A DNA stretch of 64,000 nucleotides from Streptomyces nitrosporeus (GTDB taxonomy: Bacteria; Actinomycetota; Actinomycetes; Streptomycetales; Streptomycetaceae), in NCBI RefSeq assembly GCF_008704555.1, contig NZ_CP023702.1:7486001-7550000 (forward strand). Direction: 5' to 3'. The notes under the pieces are model-generated. The model ran no database searches. It was not told where the DNA came from and worked only from the letters and a program-made list of their open reading frames with translations. Below are positions 41,754 to 50,876 of the stretch, piece by piece; position 1 is the stretch's first letter; the number at the start of each line of letters is the position of its first letter. The translations under genes and the position numbers were made by a program.

Positions 41754-42583
41754 TGCCGTCCGGCCACGGGGCCGCCACGACGAGCGCCTGCCCCCACATC
41801 GCCATGGGCGAAGCCCCCGCCACGGCGGAGACGGGCAACGTGGGCACCGGGTCCACGCGGGCCACGGCGGCTGCCCGGGCCACGGACCTCGCGGGCGGCG
41901 CCGACGGCGAAGCCCGCTCGGGCGCCACGCCGGCCGACGACGCCGCCCGGACGGAAGCCGTGGTGCGCGGATGGCTTGAGTCCTACATCGCCCAGCCGCA
42001 CGAGGAACTGGGGCGAAACGGCCCGGTCTGTCCTTTCGTCGCGCCCGCACTGAAAGCCGGAACCCTGATCCTGCGCTCACGCCTGGGCATGGCGCACACT
42101 GACGCGCACGGGGTACGGGCCGTGGTGAGGGACATGGTGCACGACTTCCGTTCCCAGCGCTGGCCGCAGGCGAATCCGACGATGCGCACCCTCCTGCTGG
42201 TCCTGCCCGACCTGCCCCCGGCCGGTTGGCCCCTGCTCGATGCCGCCCAGGCGGAGTGCAAGAGGGAACTGGCACGTGCGGGACTGATGCTCGGCCAGTT
42301 CCATCCCGCCTGCCCCGAGCCCGCGGCACGCAATCCCCGCTTCCCGGTGTCGAGAAGCCCGGTCCCTGTGCTGGCCCTGCGGAACATGGCGGTCCACGAT
42401 GTGCTCTTCCTCCACCAGGACAGCGCCTTCTTCGCCGAGTACCGCAGGCTCTTCGGCTCCCGCCATGAACGCGGCGTGGTGGCCGACCCGCTGCTGCGCA
42501 GCACCTATCGGAACGCGCTCGCGCGCCACGCGCCGAGCCCGTCCAGCACGGAATCCCGCCCGACGAACGGAGAGACGGCATGA
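41753..42583 (+). CDS. DUF6875-type protein
   Basis: 276 residues. The first ~65 residues are Ala/Thr/Gly-rich and probably disordered. The core has the conserved stretches GPVCPFVAPALKAGTLILRS, RTLLLVLPDLPPAGW, AGLMLGQFHPACPEPAARNP and SRSPVPVLALRNMAVHDVLF, which fit the DUF6875 family. No biochemical role is established to my knowledge. Conserved Cys and His (VCPF, GQFHP, VHDVLFLH) could bind a metal or heme. It overlaps both neighbours (TGATG, ATGA) within the biosynthetic operon, so a tailoring or partner role is likely. Confidence 0.7.
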   Translation: MPSGHGAATTSACPHIAMGEAPATAETGNVGTGSTRATAAARATDLAGGADGEARSGATPADDAARTEAVVRGWLESYIAQPHEELGRNGPVCPFVAPALKAGTLILRSRLGMAHTDAHGVRAVVRDMVHDFRSQRWPQANPTMRTLLLVLPDLPPAGWPLLDAAQAECKRELARAGLMLGQFHPACPEPAARNPRFPVSRSPVPVLALRNMAVHDVLFLHQDSAFFAEYRRLFGSRHERGVVADPLLRSTYRNALARHAPSPSSTESRPTNGETA

Positions 42584-42972
42584 GGCAGTTCGACCAGCGG
42601 TTTGAGGAGTACATGCGCGGCCACACCAGCGAGGCGAGCCGCTGGATGCACGTGGCGGGGATGGCCGCGGCGGTGGGCGCCGCGACCATGGCCGGGCGCC
42701 GCCGCCGTCCCGCCTTGCTGTGGGCCGTACCCGGCGCCTTCTTCAGCTTCGCCTGGAGTGGCCACTTCATCTTCGAGCGGAACCTTCCGGTCGGCTTCAC
42801 CGATCCTGGGGCCGCGTTCTCCGGCGACCTGAAGATGATCTTCATGATGGCGACCGGACGCAACACCGAACTGAAGGAGCTGGTGGAACACCTTCAGCGC
42901 CAGGACGAAGCCCGCGCGGACGAACCGTCCACGTCGGCCCAGGACACCCCGGGCCTACGCGAAGCCGCCTGA
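42580..42972 (+). CDS. DUF962 / Mpo1-like membrane protein
   Basis: 130 residues. Two hydrophobic helices (MHVAGMAAAVGAATMAG, LLWAVPGAFFSFAWSGHFIF) and the motif SGHFIFERNLPVGFTDPGAA, ending SGDLKMIFMM, match the DUF962/YGL010w family. Yeast Mpo1 is an Fe(II) dioxygenase acting on 2-hydroxy fatty acids; its key histidines partly correspond to H in WMHVAG and SGHF here. Being last in the operon, it may perform an oxidative tailoring step or anchor the product at the membrane. Start ATG 42580 overlaps the previous stop. Confidence 0.72.
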   Translation: MRQFDQRFEEYMRGHTSEASRWMHVAGMAAAVGAATMAGRRRRPALLWAVPGAFFSFAWSGHFIFERNLPVGFTDPGAAFSGDLKMIFMMATGRNTELKELVEHLQRQDEARADEPSTSAQDTPGLREAA

Positions 42973-43079
42973 CGGGACGTCCCCCGTCCCCGGCCCGGCG
43001 CCCACCGCCTGAGCCGGGGACGCTTCCATGCCTTTCGTCAGCTGATCGTTCCAGAATGGCAGCTGCGCTGGTGGCGGCC

Positions 43080-43397
43080 TCATGCCAGGGGGTCTCCGGC
43101 AAGCAGTTCCGCGAGCTGCTGAGCGGCCTCATCCGGTGGCAGATCGGCCGGCCAGGGCAGTTGCTCAGTGTCGTCCCGGAGTAGGTTCTCATCACGATCC
43201 AGGGGGACGAGCCGCCAGCCCCGACCGTGGCGCCAGAACACGATCACCCCGTGGGGCCACGCAGGAAGGCTGTCGGTCCACCAGAAGGCCGTCCCAGCAG
43301 CTTCCTCATGGCACTCGTCGGGGCCGTGACCGACTGCAGTACAGGCTGCGGTGAAAGCGGCATCGGCCGTACGCCGATCCTGCCAAAACGAAACCAC
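43080..43397 (-). CDS. Hypothetical protein
   Basis: 105 residues, cytoplasmic and acidic at the C-terminus. It includes VSFWQDRRTADAAFTAACTA, GTAFWWTDSLPAWPHGVIVF and PWPADLPPDEAAQQLAELLA. The Trp-rich centre and helical end look like a folded protein. No family is recognised. The start GTG at 43397 has no clear ribosome site. It is convergent with the DUF962 gene and next to IS5 debris. The codon bias is coding-like. Confidence 0.5.
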   Translation of the reverse strand: MVSFWQDRRTADAAFTAACTAVGHGPDECHEEAAGTAFWWTDSLPAWPHGVIVFWRHGRGWRLVPLDRDENLLRDDTEQLPWPADLPPDEAAQQLAELLAGDPLA

Positions 43398-43467
43398 CGG
43401 GCGATCGTACCGAGGCTTCAGCAGTCCGGGGTTCTGTGTCTGACGATCTTGACCGGCAGTCTGTGCG

Positions 43468-43950
43468 GTGCATGCTGATCTTGTTCCGGATGCCCTGTGG
43501 GAGCGCGCCGCGCCGCTGCTACCGCCCGCTCCCGAGCGTCGTCGTCGCTACCCGGAAGGCTGCGTGTTCCGGATCGGGCGGCGCTCGCAGGTGCTCTGTA
43601 CGTGCTGCGGACCGGTGTTGCTCGGTGTGACGTGCCGGCAGAGACCGTGGGCTGCTCCGGAGTGACGGCAGGGCGCAGACTGCGGGACTGGACCGAGGCC
43701 GGTGTGTGGCCTCGACTGCATGCAGTTCTGCTGGCCGAGCTCCGGCGAGCGGACCTCCTGGACGTGGACGACCGCGCCGTTGACGGCTCACACGTCCGAG
43801 CCCCGAAACCTGATCGTCGACCGCCACGGTGCCCCGTCGGCCGTCACGCTCACGGGCGCCAACCGCCACGACGTCACCCGGCTCCTACCCCTGCTGGACG
43901 CCGTCCCGCCCATCCGGGACCGGCCGACCAGGCCGCGGAACAGGCGGCGC
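43468..43950 (+). pseudogene. IS5-type transposase broken over three frames
   Basis: Frame one reads LVPDALWERAAPLLPPAPER. Frame two reads ALYVLRTGVARCDVPAETVG, RLRDWTEAGVWPRLHAVLLA and ADLLDVDDRAVDGSHVRA. Frame three reads NLIVDRHGAPSAVTLTGANR and DVTRLLPLLDAVPPIRD. Together they are the first two thirds of a common Streptomyces IS5 transposase, with two frameshifts and a lost C-terminus. The stretch from 43950 to 44288 is unassigned; one frame there contains FLFGHGGHAVFMYGYGG, which I cannot place. Confidence 0.88.
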
Positions 43951-44288
43951 TTGTGCGGGAGCCGGGTGCGCGGAGGCGCCCGGAGAGCCGCACAGGCGAC
44001 GTCCTCGGACAGTTCCTCTTCGGTCACGGAGGCCATGCCGTGTTCATGTACGGCTACGGCGGCATCGGCCCACGCGACGCCGTGCGGCGGTCCGGGGCGA
44101 TCCCGGCCGCGGACTCCACCGGAGGCCGGTCGGCGCCGGGAAGAGCACGGACCACGGCCGTGCCCGCCGGTGCGCAGGACCGCGCATCGCGTCCCTCCAC
44201 CGGGCACGGGTCGGACATCCTTGAGAACACTTCACGCACCCAGTGCCCACGCCGCCGGTACCGGCGGCCCTCCGAGGAAGAACTGCGG

Positions 44289-45101
44289 ATGACTGAGAAC
44301 CCGTCTGTGCCCGGACCGCGCCGGGACATGGCGATCCACAACGGCTGGTGGCCTTCGGGCTGGGAACACGTGCTGCCCCGCCAGGGCTTCCCGCTGACGA
44401 TGCTGATCGGCACCGCGAGCCAGTCCGGCTTCACCGGCTCCCTGGACGACCTCCTGCAGGAGATCTTCGACGGCGACTGGCACATGATCGGCGGTGATCT
44501 CGACGGTGAGCTCACGTTCTCGTGGCCCGACGGTGAATGGGACTACGAGGACGCGCCGGAGGGCCGTGAAGCATCCGAGGCGAAACGCTGGAAGAGCTTC
44601 GGCGCCATGCTCACGGCCGCCGGCTTCCCGGTGCCGGCGACCGTGAGGGACCTGTCCGAGCTCTATCTGGCCTGGGGACTGGCGTACCGCGAGGAGACGC
44701 CGGACGGCACCCGGTGGACGATGCCCGCCGTACTGCCGCTGCCCGATGACCTGCTGCCCCTGGACGCCGAACTCACCCGACGGCTCGACCGGGCCCGCCG
44801 GACGACGTACACCGGCCCGCTCGTCAACGCGCTCATCACGCACCTGGTAGACGATCTGGGTGAACCGCAGGAGGTGCTCACTTCCCTCGACCGCCTGGCG
44901 GTCGCCACCGGCCGCGACGCCGACGAGATCCGTCTCGCCCTCGCGGACCTCGTGGAGTCCGGTGACGCCCGGGTGCGGCGCGGACAGGAGCCGGCCGACC
45001 CGGAAAGACTGGAGGCACACCAACGCTTCCGCCTGGCCGTGGAATGGGAGCACTTCGACGGGCCCCGGACGCACCTGAGCGTCAGGACCGACGGCGTATG
45101 A
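44289..45101 (+). CDS. DUF6042-type protein
   Basis: 270 residues, soluble and acidic. Characteristic stretches are WEHVLPRQGFPLTMLIGTAS, FDGDWHMIGGDLDGELTFSW, VPATVRDLSELYLAWGLAYR and EVLTSLDRLAVATGRDADEI, followed by a helix-turn-helix-like region and EWEHFDGPRTHLS. It resembles the DUF6042 family of Streptomyces, of unknown function. GAGGAAG lies upstream of ATG 44289. The stop overlaps the kinase start by four bases. Confidence 0.65.
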   Translation: MTENPSVPGPRRDMAIHNGWWPSGWEHVLPRQGFPLTMLIGTASQSGFTGSLDDLLQEIFDGDWHMIGGDLDGELTFSWPDGEWDYEDAPEGREASEAKRWKSFGAMLTAAGFPVPATVRDLSELYLAWGLAYREETPDGTRWTMPAVLPLPDDLLPLDAELTRRLDRARRTTYTGPLVNALITHLVDDLGEPQEVLTSLDRLAVATGRDADEIRLALADLVESGDARVRRGQEPADPERLEAHQRFRLAVEWEHFDGPRTHLSVRTDGV

Positions 45102-45661
45102 CCGGGACCGCGCCGGGCGCGGTGGGAACGCGGGACACGCGGCTGATCGTGGTCCGCGGCAACAGCGCTTCGGGGAAGTCGTCCGTCGCGGCCGGCCTGC
45201 GCGAGAGGTTCGGCCGCAACCTCGCGATCGTCGGCCAGGACAACCTGCGCCGGACCGTGCTGCGCGAACACGACCGGCCCGGGGCGGCGAACATCGGCCT
45301 GATCGGCCTCACCGCCCGCTACGCCCTGGACAACGGCTTCCACGTCGTCGTGGAGGGCATCCTGTACGCCGACCGCTACGGAACGATGCTCCAGGACCTG
45401 GTGCGCGCCCACCGCGGCGTCTCGCTCTGCTACTACCTGGACGTGCCCTACGCGGAGACGGTGCTGAGGCACAGGACGAAGCCCGATGCCGAGTACCTCG
45501 GACAGGTCACCGCCGACCACCTGAGCGACTGGTACCGGGAGAAGGACCTGCTGCCCGATGCCCTGGAGACCGTCATCGACGCCGCCGCCACCCTGGACGG
45601 CACCGTCCGGAGGATCCTGCGCGAGAGCGGCCTGGACCGGGTGCTCCCGACCGACCGCTGA
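45098..45661 (+). CDS. P-loop kinase-like protein
   Basis: 187 residues. Walker A is VVRGNSASGKSSVAAGL. A nucleotide-kinase-like core follows: IVGQDNLRRTVLREHD, ALDNGFHVVVEGILYADRY (Walker B-like) and SLCYYLDVPYAETVLRHRTK with lid arginines. It resembles zeta-toxin and chloramphenicol-phosphotransferase type small-molecule kinases; the substrate is unknown. It is translationally coupled to the DUF6042 gene (ATGA). Confidence 0.8.
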   Translation: MTGTAPGAVGTRDTRLIVVRGNSASGKSSVAAGLRERFGRNLAIVGQDNLRRTVLREHDRPGAANIGLIGLTARYALDNGFHVVVEGILYADRYGTMLQDLVRAHRGVSLCYYLDVPYAETVLRHRTKPDAEYLGQVTADHLSDWYREKDLLPDALETVIDAAATLDGTVRRILRESGLDRVLPTDR

Positions 45662-46228
45662 CGACACCCGCCGGCCGGGCCGGCGTGACACCCGTCGCCG
45701 GGATCCCGCCGGGGGAGCGGGGACCCGGCGGGGCTCCCGGGTTTCGCGGGCCGCCGGGCCGGGCCCACGCATGCTTCACGCCGGAGAGATCCCGCGAGGC
45801 CGGCCCGGCCACGGCGACCGGAGGCGGCCACGGTCTCGAAGGACTTCTCTCGGCGGAGCGGTCACCAACCGCCTCCGGAACGCATGCACGAGCGCCGCCG
45901 ACGCACGTGGACGAAGCCGCCCACGGGACAGCGGTCACAGCTTCATGAGCCTGGGCCGCCCGCCCTTCAGAAGAGCGCCCCTGCCGCCCACGGCTCGGGA
46001 GGACGCGAACCTGTCCGTCCGGAAGCCGGGCGAAGAACGGGATCCTCCCCGGTCCTGGAGCCCTCCTCCCCGAGGGGAGGGCGTGCCCCGGCCCGGACGC
46101 GAGGACCGGCCGGGCCGGCGGCGGGCCACAAGGAGAGCACGGCAAGGAGAGCACGGTGGCGGCGACCGCGTGGATGGGACCCGGTGCCCTCACCGGGCCG
46201 GCCACGAGAGGCCGGCCACGGTTCGGTC
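45662..46228. other. Noncoding region between convergent genes
   Basis: No gene is supported here. Features seen are short G/C inverted repeats just after the kinase stop (possible terminator) and a tandem duplication of AAGGAGAGCACGG near 46130-46157. It lies between the convergent kinase gene and Imm5-like genes. Confidence 0.4.
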
Positions 46229-46744
46229 TCACCGGTCGAACACCGACCAGCAGATGTCGTTGCGCAGCCGCTGGTCATCGAGCACGAGCTCGCGGACCGC
46301 CTCCGGGAGCCGATCGCGCTGCCACCGGCACTCCAGCCGTCCCGCGGTCCCGCCCTCACCCGCCGGCGCCGCTGCGCGTGCGGCCTTGATCGCGTAGGCG
46401 GCCGCACCGAGCTCGTGCGCGGCGACGTGGGCGACGGCCCCGGCCTGGCCGGCGGCGTACGCGGCGTACCGCGGCGCCCCACGCAGGTCCCTGGCCGCCC
46501 CCATCGCATGACCGCCCGCCGCACGGGCCCGCATCATCCCGACCTCGCCGCGCGCCCAGGCCCGGGCGTGCTCGACCGCCTGACGGGGCCGCGGATCCTC
46601 GGGCCGGGCCGACTCGAAGAGGCCCAGGACATGCTCCGCACAGGCGGCAGCCCACAGAGCGAGGAGGCGGTGATCCGTATCGGTGAGAGTCCCGCCACGG
46701 CGGACCGTCACGAAGCGGGGATCGCGGACCTTCGGGAGGATCAC
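46229..46744 (-). CDS. Imm5-like putative immunity protein (downstream copy)
   Basis: 171 residues, all-helical and Ala/Arg-rich. The signature DHRLLALWAAACAEHVLGLF, RPRQAVEHARAWARGEVGMM, AAYAAGQAGAVAHVAAHELG and AAYAIKAARAAA fits the Imm5-like family of polymorphic-toxin immunity proteins. No toxin gene is nearby. GTG 46744 overlaps the stop of the upstream paralogue (GTGA). The final residues (NDICWSVFDR) are also typical of the family. Confidence 0.72.
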   Translation of the reverse strand: MILPKVRDPRFVTVRRGGTLTDTDHRLLALWAAACAEHVLGLFESARPEDPRPRQAVEHARAWARGEVGMMRARAAGGHAMGAARDLRGAPRYAAYAAGQAGAVAHVAAHELGAAAYAIKAARAAAPAGEGGTAGRLECRWQRDRLPEAVRELVLDDQRLRNDICWSVFDR

Positions 46745-47361
46745 GGCGTGCGCTCCTTCCCGCGCGTCTCAGGGCCGCTCGCCGCGGTGGGCGCCGGCGG
46801 CCGGTCAGCCCCCCGGCGCAGGGAACGGTCCAGAGCGCTCATCAGCCGGGCGACGCGGCTGCCGCCGTCCGCCGCGGGCGGGTAGCGGCACAACACGTCG
46901 ACGAGTACCGGTGTCGCACGCTGCCGCGACCGCTCCAGCAGAGCGGCCCCGACCGCGGGATCACCACCCGCCTCCATCTCCCCGATACGCGCGGCGCTCG
47001 CGCAGGCCCGCAGGATGTGGCCGACCTGACCGGCCTGGGCGAGGGGATGCGTGTACGCGGCCGAGGCGGCGTCACCGGCGGATCGCGCGGCCAGTCGCGC
47101 GGCTTCCGAAGGCGCGGCCCGGGCGGCCCGATGGGCGTCGAGGGAAGCGACGCGCTGCAGTTTCGTCCTGGCGGCACCGTTGACGAACACCCAGGCCGCG
47201 TCGATCGCCGCACGGGGGCGGGGATCACCGGGAACAGCCTGTTCGAAGACCGGCAGGACGTCCTCCGCGTGGCGGACCACGTAACGCGCAACGACGCGCA
47301 GTTCATCCATCGTCAGATCGAAGTCACCGGACACGGTGTGCGGGCTCTGCACCATGACCAT
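46741..47361 (-). CDS. Imm5-like putative immunity protein (upstream copy)
   Basis: 206 residues. It has the same architecture as its downstream neighbour: ELRVVARYVVRHAEDVLPVF, DPRPRAAIDAAWVFVNGAAR, HPLAQAGQVGHILRACASAA and LVDVLCRYPPAADGGSRVAR. Overall similarity to the neighbour is low but ordered, suggesting an old duplication. ATG 47361 follows AAGGA at eight bases. It is divergent from a MerR-type regulator 82 bases away, which probably controls the pair. Confidence 0.7.
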   Translation of the reverse strand: MVMVQSPHTVSGDFDLTMDELRVVARYVVRHAEDVLPVFEQAVPGDPRPRAAIDAAWVFVNGAARTKLQRVASLDAHRAARAAPSEAARLAARSAGDAASAAYTHPLAQAGQVGHILRACASAARIGEMEAGGDPAVGAALLERSRQRATPVLVDVLCRYPPAADGGSRVARLMSALDRSLRRGADRPPAPTAASGPETRGKERTP

Positions 47362-47443
47362 GAATCGTATCCTTGAACACCTGGTGGAGACTCTGCGACG
47401 AACACTCCGCCCATCCGCGCCAGAACCCTCAACCGGAGGTCAT

Positions 47444-48184
47444 ATGCGGCCCGTGGACCTGGCCCGCCGTCACGGCCTCTCCACGCAGGCGGTCCGCAAC
47501 TACGAGGACGCCGGCATCATCCCGCCGGCCCGCCGCAGCCGGACGGGATACCGGGACTACACCGCCACCCATGCCGCCGGCCTCGCGGCCTACCTGGCGC
47601 TCGTCCCAGCCTTCGGCCACTCGACGGGCCGGCGCATCATGCGTGCCGTCACCGGCGGCCGGCTCGACGAAGCACTGGAGCACATCGACGACGGACACGC
47701 CCTCCTGGCTCGCGACCGCAACACGCTGCGGACCGTGGAAGCGGCACTCCCGCACCTCGAAACCTCCGCCCCGGACACAGCGGCCGGCACCCGGACGCCG
47801 TACAGCATCGGTGAACTCGCCCGCCACCTCGCCCTCAGCCCGGCCACCCTGCGCGCGTGGGAACGCGCTGGAGTCCTCACCCCACGACGTGACCCGCTCG
47901 GGCACCGCCGGTACCTCGCGCAGGACGTACGCGACGCCGAACTGGCACACCTGCTGCGCCGGGGAGGCCGGCCCCTGGGCACCATCGCCACCGTTCTCGG
48001 AGAACTCCGCGACGCGGGCAGCCTCGACGCGCTGGCCGGGACCCTGGAAGGGTGGCGGCGCCACCTCGTGTCCCGTGGAACGGCCCAGCTGTACGCCGCC
48101 GGTCTGCTCTCCGCCTACCTCGACTCCATGGACGAACCGGCGAGAACGGCGCGCTCGGCGTCCAGCGCCACGAGGGCCGGGTGA
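47444..48184 (+). CDS. TioE-like MerR regulator with two HTH domains
   Basis: 246 residues. Two MerR helix-turn-helix domains occur in one chain: residues 1-38 (VDLARRHGLSTQAVRNYEDA, then GYRDY) and about 118-155 (YSIGELARHLALSPATLRAW, then GHRRY). The middle part (HIDDGHALLARDRNTLRTVE) and the C-terminal helices probably dimerise or bind ligand. Such double-HTH proteins are called TioE family in actinomycetes. GGAGG lies four bases before ATG 47444. The 82-base divergent region with the Imm5-like genes is its likely target. Confidence 0.85.
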   Translation: MRPVDLARRHGLSTQAVRNYEDAGIIPPARRSRTGYRDYTATHAAGLAAYLALVPAFGHSTGRRIMRAVTGGRLDEALEHIDDGHALLARDRNTLRTVEAALPHLETSAPDTAAGTRTPYSIGELARHLALSPATLRAWERAGVLTPRRDPLGHRRYLAQDVRDAELAHLLRRGGRPLGTIATVLGELRDAGSLDALAGTLEGWRRHLVSRGTAQLYAAGLLSAYLDSMDEPARTARSASSATRAG

Positions 48185-48304
48185 GCGGTGCGAGCAGGCC
48201 TCCGGTGACAGGTCCGCCGGCGCGGTGCCCGAGGGCGGCGACGCCCGCCCCGGACACCGGCGGCCACTCGTACGCACCGCGGAAGGGCACGCAGGCCCGG
48301 ACAG

Positions 48305-50635
48305 TCATGTCCTCGCCGCCGGGGCGGCGGTCCCGGCCGGCGCACCCGTACCGGACGTCCGGAGGCCACGGCCCGGCCGGCGGAGGACCAGCCGGGCGGA
48401 GGGCAGGTCGAGTACGTCGCCGGGAGGCAGCCGGCCGTCGGAGGTACGGGCGGGGCAGACGGTCATGGGCGGGTAGCCGCGGTCGCGCACATGCCGGTCC
48501 CAGGCCCGTACGCACGAGGCGAGCCGTTCGGCCAGGGCCGGGCCGTCCGGCCCGTAGGCGTGCACGTGGAACTCCCAGAGGCGGTCGGCCGGATCCGGCG
48601 CGTCGTGGACCCTGAGGTGGGTCAGGTAGGCGAGTGACCCGCCGGCTGCGATCGCGGCCGCGTCCCGCCCCGCCACCAGCGCCGAGTCCTTCGACCCGGT
48701 CAGGCGGCAGAACCCCTGCTGGGTGGTCGCGGTGTAGAGCCGCAAGGTCCCGAACGAGTACAGGCCGGGAACGACGACACCCGTGGCCAGCTCGTACCGC
48801 GGTCCGCGCAGGGCCTCCTCGAGCCGGGGACATCACCCGTCACACCGCTCTCCCACCGCAGGGTGACCGCGCCGCCGGCCAGGGGGTCGGCCGGCACGGC
48901 GCGCGCCGCGGCGCCCTGGTCCCGGACGAAACCGCAGTACGTCCAGTGCTCCGCGACCAGGGTGCCGTCGTGCTGCCTGACCAGGGCGACCGAGAGGGTG
49001 TGACCCCTCAGCCGCAGCGGCACGACCAAGCGCCCGCCCGGGGCCAGTTGGTCCCGCCAGGCCGGAGCGAGGTCCGACGCGGTGTAGGTGATGACCACAC
49101 CGTCGAACCCGCCCGCCGGGACGTGGGCCGGCGCACCGGGACCGCCGTCACCGAGGACGGCGGTGACCCGGCCGCTCCCGGCCTCCGCGCACAGCCGCCT
49201 CGTACGGTGCACCACATGGGGATCGATGTCCACGGTCACCACCCGGCCACGCTCCCCGACGACATGAGCGATCAGCTCCGCGTTGTACCCGCCCGCCCCG
49301 ACCTCCAGCATGCTCATGCCCGGCTCCAGCCGGAGCCGCTCGGCCATGTCGGCCTGCAGCCAGGCCGCCGAGATTGAACTGATGCCCTCCCCGGCGGCGT
49401 CCCGCACGGTGACCACGGCGAGGTCCTCGTGGTGGGCCGTCTCCAGCGGGACCTCGGGGACGAAGCGGTGCCGGGGCACTTCACGCAGCGCGGCCCGGAC
49501 CCGCGGGGAGGGGGCCCAGCCGCCCCGGACGACGGACTCCGCCATCCGCGTGCGCAGCCGTACGGTCTGGCCGGGCTCGCCTGCCACCGGAGGCACGGCG
49601 GCGGCGCACGGGTAGGAGTGGACAGGCACCAGCCCGGGCAGCACTCCCGGCCATACCGCGTGCAACGTCTGGGCGGTGGGCGCGAAGAAGCCCCCCAGGG
49701 TGGCCAGGGTGTGCGGATCGTGCCATTCCCAGCGGGAGGAACCGGTGCGGCTCGGGCAGACCGAGCAAACCCTCCCAGGCGGTGATCCGGACCACGACGG
49801 TGATGCGGCGTACGTCCGCGCGGTCGTCGTGAAGGACCGCCAGGACGTGGGCGTCCTCCTCACGCGCGGCCAGCCCCGTCTCCTTCGCCGGCTCCCGCAC
49901 GGCAGCGGCCTGCGCGGACTCACCGGTCTCGATCCGGCCGCCCGGCACCTCCCACATGTTCCGGACGGAACGGCCCAGCAGCACCCTGCCGGACGGATCG
50001 GTGACCACCGCTGCGGCGCCGGCCACCGCCTGGGGCCCGGGCCGGCCCTTCTCCAGAGAGGCGAACGAACCACCGGGCTTCCGCAGCACCAGCACCGCCA
50101 TACCCGCCGCGTCGAAACGGACGGCCTCCTCGAAGCCCTCCGTCAGGAGGACGAGCTCGTCCTCGTCCAGGGCGATGTGCCGCCGCTCCTCGGGGGTGCG
50201 CTCCACGACAGGGGTGATGACGATGAGCGTGCCGTTCTCGCGCAGCCGTGCGCCCAGACCGCGCAGGACACGACAGCGGTCCCGGACGAAGGCGACCGCC
50301 ATGCGCAGGGTCACCACGTCGTAGCCGTCCTCGTGCAGGTCCGCCGGGTCGTCCTCTTCGACGTCCAGACACAGCCAGCGCACCCCCTCCACCGTGGAGC
50401 GCTCCGCACGGGCCCGGGCCAGGGCACCCTCGGCGAAGTCGGTGGCGTCGACGGTGTATCCGAGCGTGGCCAGGAAGGCGGCCAGTTCACCGGTTCCACA
50501 GCAGGCGTCCAGCGCCCGGCCGCCCGCAGGCGGCGGAGCGTGCTCGGCGATCAGCCTCTTCTCGTCGTCCCCGAGCTGTCGGAAATCGCGGCCCTCGGAG
50601 AAGTGCGCGGACCAGTCGGCCCGGGTGTATCCCAC
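48305..50635 (-). pseudogene. Methyltransferase-NUDIX-PIMT-like gene broken by two frameshifts
   Basis: Three parts follow on the minus strand. From GTG 50635 (GGGAG six bases upstream) comes a class I methyltransferase (RALDACCGTGELAAFLATLG), then a NUDIX domain (NMWEVPGGRIETGESAQAAA, REPAKETGL; the first Glu of the EE pair is Lys). Near 49745 the frame shifts into WEWHDPHTLATLGGFFAPT and a PIMT-like methyltransferase (PRVRAALREVPRHRFVPEVP, MLEVGAGGYNAELIAHVVGE, FDGVVITYTASDLAPAWRDQ). Near 48830 it shifts back into LRLYTATTQQGFCRLTGSKD, ending at 48305. The last part resembles methyltransferases of ATP-grasp peptide systems. Either the gene is decayed or the sequence has homopolymer errors. 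It may originally have been two genes. Confidence 0.72.
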
Positions 50636-50876
50636 AGTTCGCTCCCGGTGTGTGGAAGGGCAGGCGGTGCGCGACGACGCGGTCACGGCAGGCCGGCGGA
50701 CCCGTCCAGGACGGCCGGCCGACGGGGCTGCGGTGTCCGGCGCCGGCCGTCGCGGGTCCGGTGCCGGTACTCGGCGCCGAGCAGGCGCCGTCGGACCGGT
50801 GCGACCCCCGGACCGCTGGTCGGCCACCGCCGGGGCGCTGCTCCCGGGGTGGCCCGAGGGCGCGGGGAGGGCCACG

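Noticed and set aside
43950..44288. Frame with FLFGHGGHAVFMYGYGG resembling a hydrolase core
   Set aside because: The segment is short, lacks the rest of a hydrolase and lies in IS5 debris. It cannot be assigned.
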